Assembly: GCA_014237855.1 (NCBI GenBank) | Contig: JABACD010000004.1 | Span: 1-64,000 of the forward strand | Direction of reading: 5' to 3' | Length of the DNA: 64,000 bases | Source of the DNA: Planctomycetota bacterium | GTDB lineage: Bacteria; Planctomycetota; UBA1135; GCA-002686595 | Shown: piece by piece, positions 43,420 through 50,956 of the stretch | Layout of the letters: each line of letters begins with the position of its first letter | How positions within the stretch are numbered: the first letter of the stretch is position 1 | Program-made: the position numbers and the translations under genes | The notes under the pieces: model-generated | The model's database searches: none | Seen by the model: only the letters and a program-made list of their open reading frames with translations | What the model was told of the DNA's origin: nothing

Positions 43420-44112
43420 ATGAGCGACTCCGACTTCGTCTCCCTGGACTTCCAGCGCCTCGATCCGGCCGAGATGATTGCCAGGTCCCGAGAGTTTGCT
43501 GACGACCTGGCCAGGCGCCGGAGCGTTCGTCACTTCAAGAGCGACCCCGTGCCCGGGCAAGTGCTGGAGGATTGCATTCGGTGCGCGGGGACGGCGCCCT
43601 CCGGGGCTCACCAGCAGCCCTGGACCTTCGTCGTGGTCAGCGACCCCGAGCTCAAGCGCAAGATTCGCGCGGCTGCAGAAGAGGAGGAGCGAGTGAACTA
43701 CGGGGGGCGTATGAATGCTGAGTGGCTGGCAGCACTCGCACCCCTGGGGACTGATGCGAACAAGGAGTTCCTCGAGGTGGCCCCCGCTCTGATCGTACTC
43801 TTCAGGAAAGCACACGGAGTCGATGCTGGCTCCAAGGTGCAGTACTACTACACCCATGAGTCCATTGGCATCGCGCTGGGCTTCTTGCTTGCTGCGCTAC
43901 ATCGCTCGGGACTGGCGACGCTGACACACACACCCAGCCCGATGAAGTTCCTCGAGGGGATTCTCGGCCGGCCCTCCAACGAGCGGGCCTACATGTTGAT
44001 TCCCGTGGGCTACCCGACTGATGATTGCGAGGTACCAGATCTGGTCCGCAAACCGCTCTCCGAGATCAGGGAGTGGCATGGGCCAGGGCTACCCGACTCG
44101 ATCACGGAGTGA
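43420..44112 (+). CDS. Nitroreductase-fold iodotyrosine deiodinase homologue
   Basis: This 230-residue flavoprotein has the nitroreductase fold (RRSVRHF, 34-39) and matches vertebrate iodotyrosine deiodinase (IYD) along its whole length: CAGTAPSGAHQQPWTFVVV, FRKAHGVDAG, LLAALHRSGLATLTHTP, LGRPSNERAYMLIPVGYP. The IYD triad that clamps the tyrosine zwitterion (human E157, Y161, K182) is present with identical spacing as E90, Y94 and K115. IYDs remove iodide, bromide or chloride from halotyrosines using FMN and NAD(P)H. The frame extends 64 codons upstream but the ATG at 43420 fits the family. The physiological substrate in a bacterium is open. Confidence 0.88.
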   Translation: MSDSDFVSLDFQRLDPAEMIARSREFADDLARRRSVRHFKSDPVPGQVLEDCIRCAGTAPSGAHQQPWTFVVVSDPELKRKIRAAAEEEERVNYGGRMNAEWLAALAPLGTDANKEFLEVAPALIVLFRKAHGVDAGSKVQYYYTHESIGIALGFLLAALHRSGLATLTHTPSPMKFLEGILGRPSNERAYMLIPVGYPTDDCEVPDLVRKPLSEIREWHGPGLPDSITE

Positions 44113-44113
44113 G

Positions 44114-44431
44114 CTACTCCTCTAGCCTGACTGCAGTCCCGTAGGCCAGGATCTCTGCTGCGCCGACAGAGATCTCCGTTCCGGTGAAACGCACGCCAAC
44201 GATCGCGTTTGCGCCTCGAGCGCGAGCTTCCTCCGTCATTCGATCGAGTGCTTGCTCCCGCGACTCAGCGAGCAGCTTGGTGTATTCATCCATCTCCCCA
44301 CCTACAAGGTTGGTGATCAGTCCTGAGATGTCCTTGCCGATGTGCCTTGCACGTACGGTGGCTCCCCGCACCAGCCCGATGACCTCGAGAATCTGCTTGC
44401 CGGGGATCTCAGCAGTGGTGGTGACGATCAT
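44114..44431 (-). CDS. YbjQ/UPF0145 family protein
   Basis: A 105-residue cytoplasmic protein of the YbjQ family. Family features are the opening IVTTTAEIPGKQILEVIGLV, then a Glu-rich helix (LAESREQALDRMTEEAR) and the GANAIVGVRF strand. The fold forms a pentamer; a metal-binding role was proposed and is not settled. Its ATG overlaps the stop of the anti-sigma-like gene (ATGA), so it is the third gene of the sigma factor operon. Its stop is one base from the convergent deiodinase gene's stop. Confidence 0.88.
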   Translation of the reverse strand: MIVTTTAEIPGKQILEVIGLVRGATVRARHIGKDISGLITNLVGGEMDEYTKLLAESREQALDRMTEEARARGANAIVGVRFTGTEISVGAAEILAYGTAVRLEE

Positions 44432-44871
44432 CTCTTGACTTCAGTGTAAGGGTCGAACGGGGCCAGCTTGATGCGGTCGCGGAGGCGAACCAGGGTGAGC
44501 AGCAGGAAGCCGGAGATGGGGGCGATCAACAGTACCTTGATGAGCGAGGAGAGCTCGGAGTCGATGACAAGCGCCATGAGCAAGGCGAACAGGGCAATGA
44601 GCCCACCGGCAAGCAGGATCCAGCCGAGGCCAACCGTGCCTTGATGCACAGGGTCACTCTTGAGGCGGTTCCACTCCAGGTCGTGAGGTTCAGGGGGCGC
44701 CATCTGGTTCGCCAGGATCGCAAGCTTCTGATAGACGGCGACCTGTTGTGCGAGCTCGGGCTCCTTGGCGAGCCGCTCCTGAAGCAGCTGGCGCTGGTCC
44801 TCGGCCAGCTCGTCGTCGACGTAGGCCATGACCAGCAGTTCGTCGCGAGTGGGGTGGCTCTCCCGATTCAC
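44428..44871 (-). CDS. Probable membrane anti-sigma factor
   Basis: This 147-residue protein begins with a helical domain like anti-sigma factors (DELLVMAYVDDELAEDQRQL, about 10-29) and then has two hydrophobic segments near residues 79-127 (WILLAGGLIALFALLMALV; VLLIAPISGFLLLTLV). The zinc-binding His-x3-Cys-x2-Cys of ZAS-type anti-sigma factors is absent. It is encoded directly after an ECF sigma factor with a 4-base overlap, the usual arrangement for a sigma/anti-sigma pair. It should hold the sigma factor at the inner membrane until an envelope signal releases it. This role is inferred. Confidence 0.75.
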   Translation of the reverse strand: MNRESHPTRDELLVMAYVDDELAEDQRQLLQERLAKEPELAQQVAVYQKLAILANQMAPPEPHDLEWNRLKSDPVHQGTVGLGWILLAGGLIALFALLMALVIDSELSSLIKVLLIAPISGFLLLTLVRLRDRIKLAPFDPYTEVKR

Positions 44872-45578
44872 TTGTCCCCCTCCTCGAGAGCGGTGATCTC
44901 GGTACCGGTCGTGCTTGGGACTCCATCAATTCCCGAGCCCAGCCTCTCGCGGAGTCGGCGCCGTGCGTGGAACAGGCGTGACATCACCGTTCCCTGGGGA
45001 ATGTCGAGGGACTCGGCGATCTCACGGTAGGACAGCTCGCGGTGATGTCTCATTGACAGGATCTCGCGATCGCGGGCAGAGAGGCCCGCCAGCGCATCGT
45101 GGAATTCTTCGGAAGACTCCTGAGCCTCCATACGATCACTGGGAGAGGCAGCTCTTGTATCGATCAGCTCCCAGTCCCCTTCTTCCTCCATGCCGGGCTG
45201 CCGGCTGGAGATGGAGACCTTGCGCAGGCGTCCGCGCTGCCGAAGAAAGCTGAAGCAGGTGTTGCGGAGGATGCGATGAAACCAGGGCAGGAAGGCGTCC
45301 TCGTTGCGAAAGGTCTCACGTGCTCTGAAGACCTTCATGAAGGCCTCTTGTGAGAGGTCCATGGCATCCTCGCGAGACCCCACCAGTGAGTGAGCGATGT
45401 AGAAAGCGCGCTTGCGCAGACGCCCCACGAGGGTATCGAAGGCTTGGGAGTCCCCGGCCTTCGTCGCGATCATCAACTGAGTTGCTTCTGTACCCATCAC
45501 ATCCACACACTTCGCTGTGGTCGCGGTTTTCTTCAACCAAGACCCGGGAAGTTCGGAATCCTTCGTGGAATCGGCCAT
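44868..45578 (-). CDS. ECF-type RNA polymerase sigma factor
   Basis: A 236-residue sigma-70 family protein with region 2 (AFYIAHSLVGSREDAMDLSQ, then EAFMKVFRARETF) and region 4 (LSARDREILSMRHHRELSYR, then EIAESLDIPQGTVMSRLFHA). These recognise the -10 and -35 boxes of target promoters. The start may be the ATG at 45578 or an internal ATG at 45497, which matches the common family length better. The next two genes, anti-sigma-like and YbjQ, overlap by 4 bases each. The stop of the LpxB-like gene is 9 bases upstream, so the sigma factor may be co-transcribed with lipid A synthesis. Confidence 0.92.
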   Translation of the reverse strand: MADSTKDSELPGSWLKKTATTAKCVDVMGTEATQLMIATKAGDSQAFDTLVGRLRKRAFYIAHSLVGSREDAMDLSQEAFMKVFRARETFRNEDAFLPWFHRILRNTCFSFLRQRGRLRKVSISSRQPGMEEEGDWELIDTRAASPSDRMEAQESSEEFHDALAGLSARDREILSMRHHRELSYREIAESLDIPQGTVMSRLFHARRRLRERLGSGIDGVPSTTGTEITALEEGDK

Positions 45579-45587
45579 GGGGAGGCG

Positions 45588-47000
45588 TCAGAGGGGGGTA
45601 GGGGCTGTGGTTCTCGTCGGGGCGAGGGTGCCGAGGGCGGCCAGGGCAGCTCTCCGACTGGCCCCGGGTGGTCCGAGCCGCTCCCGGGCGAACTCGAGCT
45701 GAGCCCTGCACTGGCCACGCCAGTTCGGGTCACCCAGAAGCTCGCCCACGGCAAGCTCGAGGGCGCCTGGTGGCTGCCCCCCGCTAAAGCTGAACTCGGG
45801 GTAGACCTCGCGCCCCGCGAGCAGGTTCACCGATGAGAACCAGGGCACGGTCAGGAAGTGACGTCCGAGCCACACCTGCAGGGGGGTCTCGAGCACATAG
45901 ATGACCACGGTCGGCAGGCGGTGCTCGAGGAGGTGGAGCAGGATCGTTCCCGAGACGGACAGCGCAGCCTCGGCTTGCCCAAGGGTGGCCTCGAGGTCCG
46001 TCGAGAACTCAACACGGCTGACATCCACCTGACTGCTCATGAGGCAAGCTTCGATCAGTTCTCGATGGTTGGTATCGCTCTGACAGAGAACCACCCGCCA
46101 GCTCGGATCGGCTAGCAGGCGTGGAGCGATTACCTGCAGCATCATGGGGAGGTTGCGTTCAATGACCGAGCGCCGGCTTCCGGGGAGCAGGGCCAGGATC
46201 GGTGCCTTGTCGTTCGGGGTGGCCAGCTGCGGCGTTCTTGTGCCCAGTTCATCCAGCAAGGGGTGGCCAACATGAGCAACGGGAACACGATGTCGGGCAA
46301 ACCAAGCAGGCTCGAAGGGCAGGATCGAGAGCCCCAGGTCGACAGCTCGCCGGAATCCTGCCACGCGCCAGGGTGCCCAGCCCCAGTACTGGGGCGTGAT
46401 GTACTGAACCGTGCGTGCGCCGCAGCGACTCGCCATGTGGGACAGCGGCACATTCAAGGCCGGGGAATCGACGCCGATGAACAGGTCAACAGGTTCTCCC
46501 GAGAACTCCTCGGCGGCTGCAGTCACCAGTCGCAGATAGAACGGCAGGGCGCTCACGATTCCAGAGAATCCCATCCTCGCCTCGGAGACCGGATCGCCGA
46601 GAACCCTGACATCCAGCGCTGCCAGTCGTGGCCCACCGAGGCCGACGATTCGAGGCGCGGGGGCTCCGAGTTCCCGGAGAGCTTGCTGCAAGGCCCAGAC
46701 GAGGTTGCATGCGTGGGTCTCGCCGGAGGCCTCCGCGCAGCTCAGGAAGATCCGCAGCGGGCGCCCGGGGAGCTGCAGCTGCAGCTGGTCCGGAACAAGC
46801 TCGGGGGAGCTCCCAAGATCGTCTCGCGACTCCTCGAGCAGCGTCCGCTGTCGAAAGAAGTGGTAGAGCGCATGAAGTGGTAGCAGCAGACCGTTTCCCA
46901 GCGCACGCAGGAGTTCGACTGCCACGAGCAGGGACGGGGAAGGTCCACGACTGCGGTGCGGATCTTCGGTGGTCGGGATGTTGGCGATTTCGCTGGGCAT
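45588..47000 (-). CDS. lpxB: LpxB-like lipid-A-disaccharide synthase
   Basis: This protein of about 470 residues is a GT19 glycosyltransferase that joins two glucosamine-derived units to form the lipid A disaccharide. Family motifs are CAEASGETHA, MGFSGIV, DLFIGVDSPALN, TVQYITPQYWGWAPWR, GHPLLDEL and LLPGSRRS. About 80 extra N-terminal residues with a hydrophobic stretch (GNGLLLPLHALYHFF) are longer than in E. coli LpxB (382 residues). I prefer the ATG at 47000 over a TTG at 47024. Its presence implies an outer membrane with lipid A. It is followed by an ECF sigma factor operon 9 bases away. Confidence 0.88.
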   Translation of the reverse strand: MPSEIANIPTTEDPHRSRGPSPSLLVAVELLRALGNGLLLPLHALYHFFRQRTLLEESRDDLGSSPELVPDQLQLQLPGRPLRIFLSCAEASGETHACNLVWALQQALRELGAPAPRIVGLGGPRLAALDVRVLGDPVSEARMGFSGIVSALPFYLRLVTAAAEEFSGEPVDLFIGVDSPALNVPLSHMASRCGARTVQYITPQYWGWAPWRVAGFRRAVDLGLSILPFEPAWFARHRVPVAHVGHPLLDELGTRTPQLATPNDKAPILALLPGSRRSVIERNLPMMLQVIAPRLLADPSWRVVLCQSDTNHRELIEACLMSSQVDVSRVEFSTDLEATLGQAEAALSVSGTILLHLLEHRLPTVVIYVLETPLQVWLGRHFLTVPWFSSVNLLAGREVYPEFSFSGGQPPGALELAVGELLGDPNWRGQCRAQLEFARERLGPPGASRRAALAALGTLAPTRTTAPTPL

Positions 47001-47031
47001 GACGGGGGCAGGTAAAGTATTCAATCCCGGC

Positions 47032-47721
47032 GTGCGATTCCTGGCCTACTTCTTCCTGGTGTTCGTCGCCCTGGCCGTTCTTCGTCAGTTGCCGGTCCTG
47101 GGCGGGGTCTTCCGTATTCCCCTGCTGGGGTTCTTTCTGGCGGCGGTGGTCGTCAGTGCAGTGGTGGCCAAGGGGGGGGAAGCCCTCGCCAGGAGAGCCA
47201 AGCTGCAGCGCCAGCTACGTGAGCTGGGGGAGGTGGATACGCCCCAACGGCGGGGGAAGCTAGGGCGTCTGTTGCTGCAGCACAATCGTCCTGCTGCGGC
47301 CGTTGAACACCTGCGAGCGGCGATTGCGGCTGATCCTGAGCTGGTGGACTGGCATTATCGGCTTGGAATGGCCTTGCTGCAGGCTGGCGATCGGGAGGGA
47401 GCGCTGGAGAGCCTGCTGCGAGCCAGGGACCTGGATGAGGGTTTTGCCTACGGCGGCGTGCTTCTTCAGCTCTCAGAGGCAGCGCGGGTCACAGGAGATC
47501 TTGAACTGGCTCTGGGGAGCCTCGAGCGATTCGAGGTCCTGGAAGGACCCAATCCCGAGCAGGCCTATCGGAAGGGCAGGGTCTATCGGGCGCTCGGGCG
47601 GCCTGAGGAGGCTCGCGCGACCTTCGACTCGATCCCAGCACTTGTCAAGCAGGTGCCCGGCTATCAGAAGACAGAGGCGCGGGCCTGGGCCTTGCGTGGC
47701 TTCTGGACCTCTCGGTTCTAG
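47032..47721 (+). CDS. TPR-repeat membrane protein
   Basis: A protein of about 229 residues. Two N-terminal hydrophobic segments (RFLAYFFLVFVALAVL and LLGFFLAAVVVSAVVA) are followed by three or so tetratricopeptide-like repeats (AAVEHLRAAIAADPELVDWH, ALESLLRARDLDEGFAYG, ALGSLERFEVLEG). Such proteins act as scaffolds for membrane complexes. The frame reaches back to 46969, with possible starts at 46969, 46978 and 46999, but these would overlap the divergent lpxB start. I favour the GTG at 47032. Its end is 8 bases from the convergent ABC permease stop. Partner unknown. Confidence 0.65.
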   Translation: MRFLAYFFLVFVALAVLRQLPVLGGVFRIPLLGFFLAAVVVSAVVAKGGEALARRAKLQRQLRELGEVDTPQRRGKLGRLLLQHNRPAAAVEHLRAAIAADPELVDWHYRLGMALLQAGDREGALESLLRARDLDEGFAYGGVLLQLSEAARVTGDLELALGSLERFEVLEGPNPEQAYRKGRVYRALGRPEEARATFDSIPALVKQVPGYQKTEARAWALRGFWTSRF

Positions 47722-47729
47722 GCCGCGGC

Positions 47730-48491
47730 TCAGGGGACCTTGCGGGCGAAGGTCCGCAGAGACACCAATAGCAGGACTCCTGAGAGTGCGATCATTGGCC
47801 CCAGCCGTGACCAGTCCAGCTCGCCGCGATCCATGATCTTCATGAACACCTCGATGTCGGTGAGGCGGTAGATCGACCAGTGCGTGACGACCTTGACCAG
47901 GTAAATGGCGAAGGCCATCGAGGTCGCAAAGAGCATCGAGAGAGCGATGCCCATGGGGGTGTCGAAGACCGTGGAGAAGAGGAACGTCAGGCTATAGATG
48001 CACAGCAGGAAGGCAGACTGCCTGACGCAGCACAGCAACAGAGGTTGGAGAGGAACCTGGGTGTCGACGAATGACAGCAGCCAGGGGACGGTCAGGGTGG
48101 TCAGGAAGATGGGGACACAGACCGCGAGGGCACCTGTGACCCAGCGCTCGAGGAGGAGTCGTCTCCTCGAGAACGGTCGAGCAATCCAGATCTCGAACGT
48201 GCCGCGGTGCACCTCCCCGGCCACGGCACCAGCTGAGAACAGGACCGCTGCGGCAGTTCCCAGGGTATTGCAGCCCTTGAAGAAGTGCTGGCCGGTCACG
48301 TAGGCCTCGATGCCTCCTTGGGCCAGGGTGTCAACCATCTCCTTCAGCAGGTCGATGGGCGCCATGGCCTTCAAAGCCCCGACGTTCTCCTCGAAATTAG
48401 GCCAGTACAAGAGGGCCGCGGCGAGCATGGCCTCCAGCAGCAAGAAGTAGGCCAGGGTCGGGAGCAGGTAAGAGCGCAAGGTGCGTTCCAT
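47730..48491 (-). CDS. ABC-2 type transporter permease
   Basis: This 253-residue membrane protein has about six hydrophobic helices, beginning with RSYLLPTLAYFLLLEAMLAA; the conserved cytosolic segment AVAGEVHRGTFEIWIARPFS marks an ABC-2 permease. Its ATG overlaps the stop of the ATPase gene (TGATG), so the two are one unit. The loop between helices one and two (about 40-60) faces out. Cargo is unknown. The last gene of the unit, it ends 8 bases from the convergent TPR gene. Confidence 0.85.
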   Translation of the reverse strand: MERTLRSYLLPTLAYFLLLEAMLAAALLYWPNFEENVGALKAMAPIDLLKEMVDTLAQGGIEAYVTGQHFFKGCNTLGTAAAVLFSAGAVAGEVHRGTFEIWIARPFSRRRLLLERWVTGALAVCVPIFLTTLTVPWLLSFVDTQVPLQPLLLCCVRQSAFLLCIYSLTFLFSTVFDTPMGIALSMLFATSMAFAIYLVKVVTHWSIYRLTDIEVFMKIMDRGELDWSRLGPMIALSGVLLLVSLRTFARKVP

Positions 48492-49468
48492 CAGCAGGCA
48501 TCCTCCCCGTAGAGTTCTCGATAGAGCTCCTCCAGTGACGGCTGGCCATACTCGATTCTCAAGGGGCTTGGCAGGTCGCTGTTACTGAAGATTGCCGTGA
48601 GGGCTCGGCGGGGGTCCTGGTCGTCGAGGTGCAGGAGGAGGTTCTCTGCTGGCCCGCTCATGTCCACGGCGCCAGCAGCCCGGGCCACTGCCTCGAGGCG
48701 CGCTAGATCCGTCGAGGGCGCGAACTGCAGCCGGACGAGGCGCCGTGAGTGATCGAGCACGGTGCGTGTGTTCTGGTCGCTGAGCAGGTGACCTCCTCGC
48801 ATGAAGACCATGGAGTCGCAGATGCGCTGGACCTCGCCGAGGTGGTGAGAGGACAGCAAGACGGCTGTCCCCTGCTTCACGTCGTCACGGAGCCTCTCGA
48901 GGACCAACCCGCGCTTGGCGGGATCGAGGCCTTCGGAGATCTCGTCCAGGATTCGGACCGCAACGCGGGGACCCATCGCAGCGGCGAACAGCAACTGGCG
49001 CTTCATGCCATGGCTGAAGGCGTGGACGGGCTCCTGCATGGGGAGTTCGAGCTCGTTGGCAAGAGCGTGGGCGCGCTCGTGGGCCTCTCGGTCACGCCCC
49101 GCCAGCAGCCAGTCCAGCTGCCTGTCCGCGCGCATTTGCCCATAGAGAGCGAACTCTCCAGGGGCAAAGGTGCTCCGCGCACGCACCTCCCGCCCGTCGC
49201 CGCGAAGGCGGACGCCGTCGACCCAGGCTTCACCTGAGTCGGCCCGGACGAGCCCGAGCAGGCAGCGCATCAGGGTGCTCTTCCCGCTGCCGTTGGGGCC
49301 CAGCAGGCCGGTGATCTCTCCTGCTGGAACGTCCAGATCCAGGGGCGCCAGGGCGAGCTTCTGACCGAAGCTGCGGCTCAGGCCTCGTATGCGTACGCTC
49401 TGTGGGGAACCGGAGCGCGGGGTGGTCTCCTCACAAGGGGGCCTCTCATGGGGCTTGGATGTGGTCAC
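48491..49468 (-). CDS. ABC transporter ATP-binding protein
   Basis: A 325-residue ATPase with Walker A GPNGSGKS (about 55-62), a variant signature FSHGMKRQ, and a Walker B that reads VRILDEIS, where the usual Asp-Glu-Pro is DEI. The switch His is in LLSSHHLGEV. About 90 extra C-terminal residues follow the ATPase fold. It likely drives the ABC-2 permease encoded with an overlapping start. The gene appears to start with a GTG at 49468, only 41 bases from the divergent kinase gene, which forces the promoters of both genes into that gap. Confidence 0.88.
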   Translation of the reverse strand: MTTSKPHERPPCEETTPRSGSPQSVRIRGLSRSFGQKLALAPLDLDVPAGEITGLLGPNGSGKSTLMRCLLGLVRADSGEAWVDGVRLRGDGREVRARSTFAPGEFALYGQMRADRQLDWLLAGRDREAHERAHALANELELPMQEPVHAFSHGMKRQLLFAAAMGPRVAVRILDEISEGLDPAKRGLVLERLRDDVKQGTAVLLSSHHLGEVQRICDSMVFMRGGHLLSDQNTRTVLDHSRRLVRLQFAPSTDLARLEAVARAAGAVDMSGPAENLLLHLDDQDPRRALTAIFSNSDLPSPLRIEYGQPSLEELYRELYGEDAC

Positions 49469-49473
49469 TCGTA

Positions 49474-49502
49474 TTTCACCTGCCTTGGCGGGAGAATAGA
49501 GT
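49474..49502 (+). promoter_or_regulatory. Putative leaderless promoter, TTTCACC / TAGAGT
   Basis: A -35-like TTTCACC (49474-49480) and a -10-like TAGAGT (49497-49502) are 16 bases apart; the kinase ATG follows 7 bases later. The promoter before the thioesterase gene has the same TTTCACC followed by TGCC, a TAG-type -10 box and a GCA spacer start, so the two are probably read by the same sigma factor. The entire promoter fits in the 41-base gap. Confidence 0.6.
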
Positions 49503-49509
49503 GCAGACG

Positions 49510-50280
49510 ATGAAGTGGCAAGTTCGTGAAGTCTTGAAGTCTGACAGCTTCGGTCGTGTAGAACGACTCGGCGACGAGGAGGGGAACAGCCTGATCCGGC
49601 GTGTGGCCTGCGGTGCTCGCCTGCCGATGTCGGGTCTGGTGGCGCGCTATCTGATGGGCCGAGAGCGTCGGGCTCTCGCGGCCCTGGATGGAGTCGCTGG
49701 AGTGCCAGGTCTGGTTCAGACTGCGGGAGCCCTGCAGGCGGAATCCTCGAATGGGACAGCGCCGCGCCAGTCAGAGGTCCTGGTGAGGGAGTGGATTGGC
49801 GGGAAGGCGCTGCATCATGCCAGGGAGCTTCCCGTGGACTTCTTCGATCACCTGGACGGGCTGGTCAGTGAGCTGCATCGTCGTGGTGTCTGTCACAACG
49901 ACTTGCACAAGGAGATGAACGTCATGGTTGGTGAAGATGGATTTCCCTGGGTGATCGACTTCCAGCTGGCGAGCCTGCACAGTCATCGGGGACGGACCTT
50001 TGAGCAGCGCGCTCGAGATGATCTCCGTCATGTGCAGAAGCATCGAAGAAGGTATACACGAGATGGACGCGGTCCAGCTTCGGCCGGGGTAAGGCACGGG
50101 CGGGGGCATGGCCTGCGTCGGGGGGGTGTTGCCCTCGTGTGGCGAAAGACCGGCAAGCCGCTGTACAACTTCGTGACGCGGAAGCTGCTTCGTACCTCCG
50201 ATGGCGAGGAGCGCCGCCCGAGTACGGGGCCGTGGCCAAGGTGGACTGAGGCAGTGGGAGAGAGATCCCGAAGCTGCTAG
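49510..50280 (+). CDS. LPS-kinase/RIO-like protein kinase fold
   Basis: A 256-residue protein with the kinase catalytic loop HNDLHKEMN (H129, D131, N137) followed by the metal-binding DFQLA (VIDFQLAS). This wording is typical of the lipopolysaccharide-kinase-like (WaaP/KdkA-related) or RIO-type families in Gram-negative bacteria. It could phosphorylate a sugar of the lipid A core or a protein. The basic C-terminal part (RRRYTRDGRGPASAGVRHGR) matches nothing known. I start at the ATG at 49510, after the TAGAGT box, not the longer frame. Its stop overlaps that of the convergent amidotransferase gene within CTAG. Confidence 0.75.
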   Translation: MKWQVREVLKSDSFGRVERLGDEEGNSLIRRVACGARLPMSGLVARYLMGRERRALAALDGVAGVPGLVQTAGALQAESSNGTAPRQSEVLVREWIGGKALHHARELPVDFFDHLDGLVSELHRRGVCHNDLHKEMNVMVGEDGFPWVIDFQLASLHSHRGRTFEQRARDDLRHVQKHRRRYTRDGRGPASAGVRHGRGHGLRRGGVALVWRKTGKPLYNFVTRKLLRTSDGEERRPSTGPWPRWTEAVGERSRSC

Positions 50281-50843
50281 CGCATCTCGCAGAAGTTCTT
50301 CAGGAGTGCATGGCCGTGCTCACTCAGCACGGACTCCGGGTGAAACTGAACAGCTTCAATCGGGAGGTGCGGGTGGCGCAATCCCATGATCGTGCCGTCC
50401 TCGGCTCTTGCGCTGATCTCGAGATTGGTTGTGGACTCTGCTTGGTCGACAATCAACGAGTGGTAGCGCCCGACCGTCAGGGGGCTGGGCAGCCCTCGGA
50501 ACAGTCCGCGTCCGTCGTGGGTCAGCTGGTTGGCATGGCCGTGTACGGGCTCCGCTGCGCGGGTGATCAACGAGCCAAAGGACAGGGCGATCACCTGCAT
50601 GCCGAGGCAGACCCCGAGGATGGGGAGCTCCTCCCTCAGATTCGTGACGACCTCCAGTGAGGCTGTGGCGCTCTCAGGGGAGCCAGGACCGGGGCCGATG
50701 AGCAGCCTGGTTGGCGCCAGTTCTCGCACTCGTCCCGAATCGAGCTCCTCAGCACGCTCCACCAGGACCACTTGCTCGAGTTCTCTGAGAAATTGGACCA
50801 GGTTCCACGTGAAGGAGTCTCGATTGTCGATCACCAGAATCAT
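50277..50843 (-). CDS. Anthranilate/aminodeoxychorismate synthase glutamine amidotransferase subunit
   Basis: This 188-residue class I glutamine amidotransferase has the full triad: Cys in GVCLGMQ (about 78-84), His in VQFHPES and the following Glu. It starts ILVIDNRDSFTWNLVQFL, as TrpG and PabA do. It would supply ammonia from glutamine to the chorismate enzymes TrpE or PabB, for tryptophan or folate. Neither partner gene lies nearby, so TrpG versus PabA cannot be decided, and I give no symbol. It diverges from trkA over 113 bases. Confidence 0.9.
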   Translation of the reverse strand: MILVIDNRDSFTWNLVQFLRELEQVVLVERAEELDSGRVRELAPTRLLIGPGPGSPESATASLEVVTNLREELPILGVCLGMQVIALSFGSLITRAAEPVHGHANQLTHDGRGLFRGLPSPLTVGRYHSLIVDQAESTTNLEISARAEDGTIMGLRHPHLPIEAVQFHPESVLSEHGHALLKNFCEMR

Positions 50844-50943
50844 CCGAAGAACTTCGCCGATTTCCGTTCGGTGAGCAAGTCGGGCCGGCTATCGAGCGCC
50901 CTTTCACCCCACACGGGGGAGAGAATCGCCCCTGGCGAGTTGG

Positions 50944-50949
50944 TAAGGT
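50944..50949 (+). promoter_or_regulatory. -10 box (TAAGGT) of a putative leaderless promoter
   Basis: TAAGGT lies 7 bases before the trkA ATG. A TTTCACC occurs further upstream at 50902-50908 but is 35 bases from the -10 box and so is unlikely to be its -35 box. Confidence 0.4.
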
Positions 50950-50956
50950 CTCTGCC

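Noticed and set aside
50902-50908. TTTCACC as the -35 box of trkA
   Set aside because: It is 35 bases from the -10-like TAAGGT; a working -35 should be about 17 bases away.
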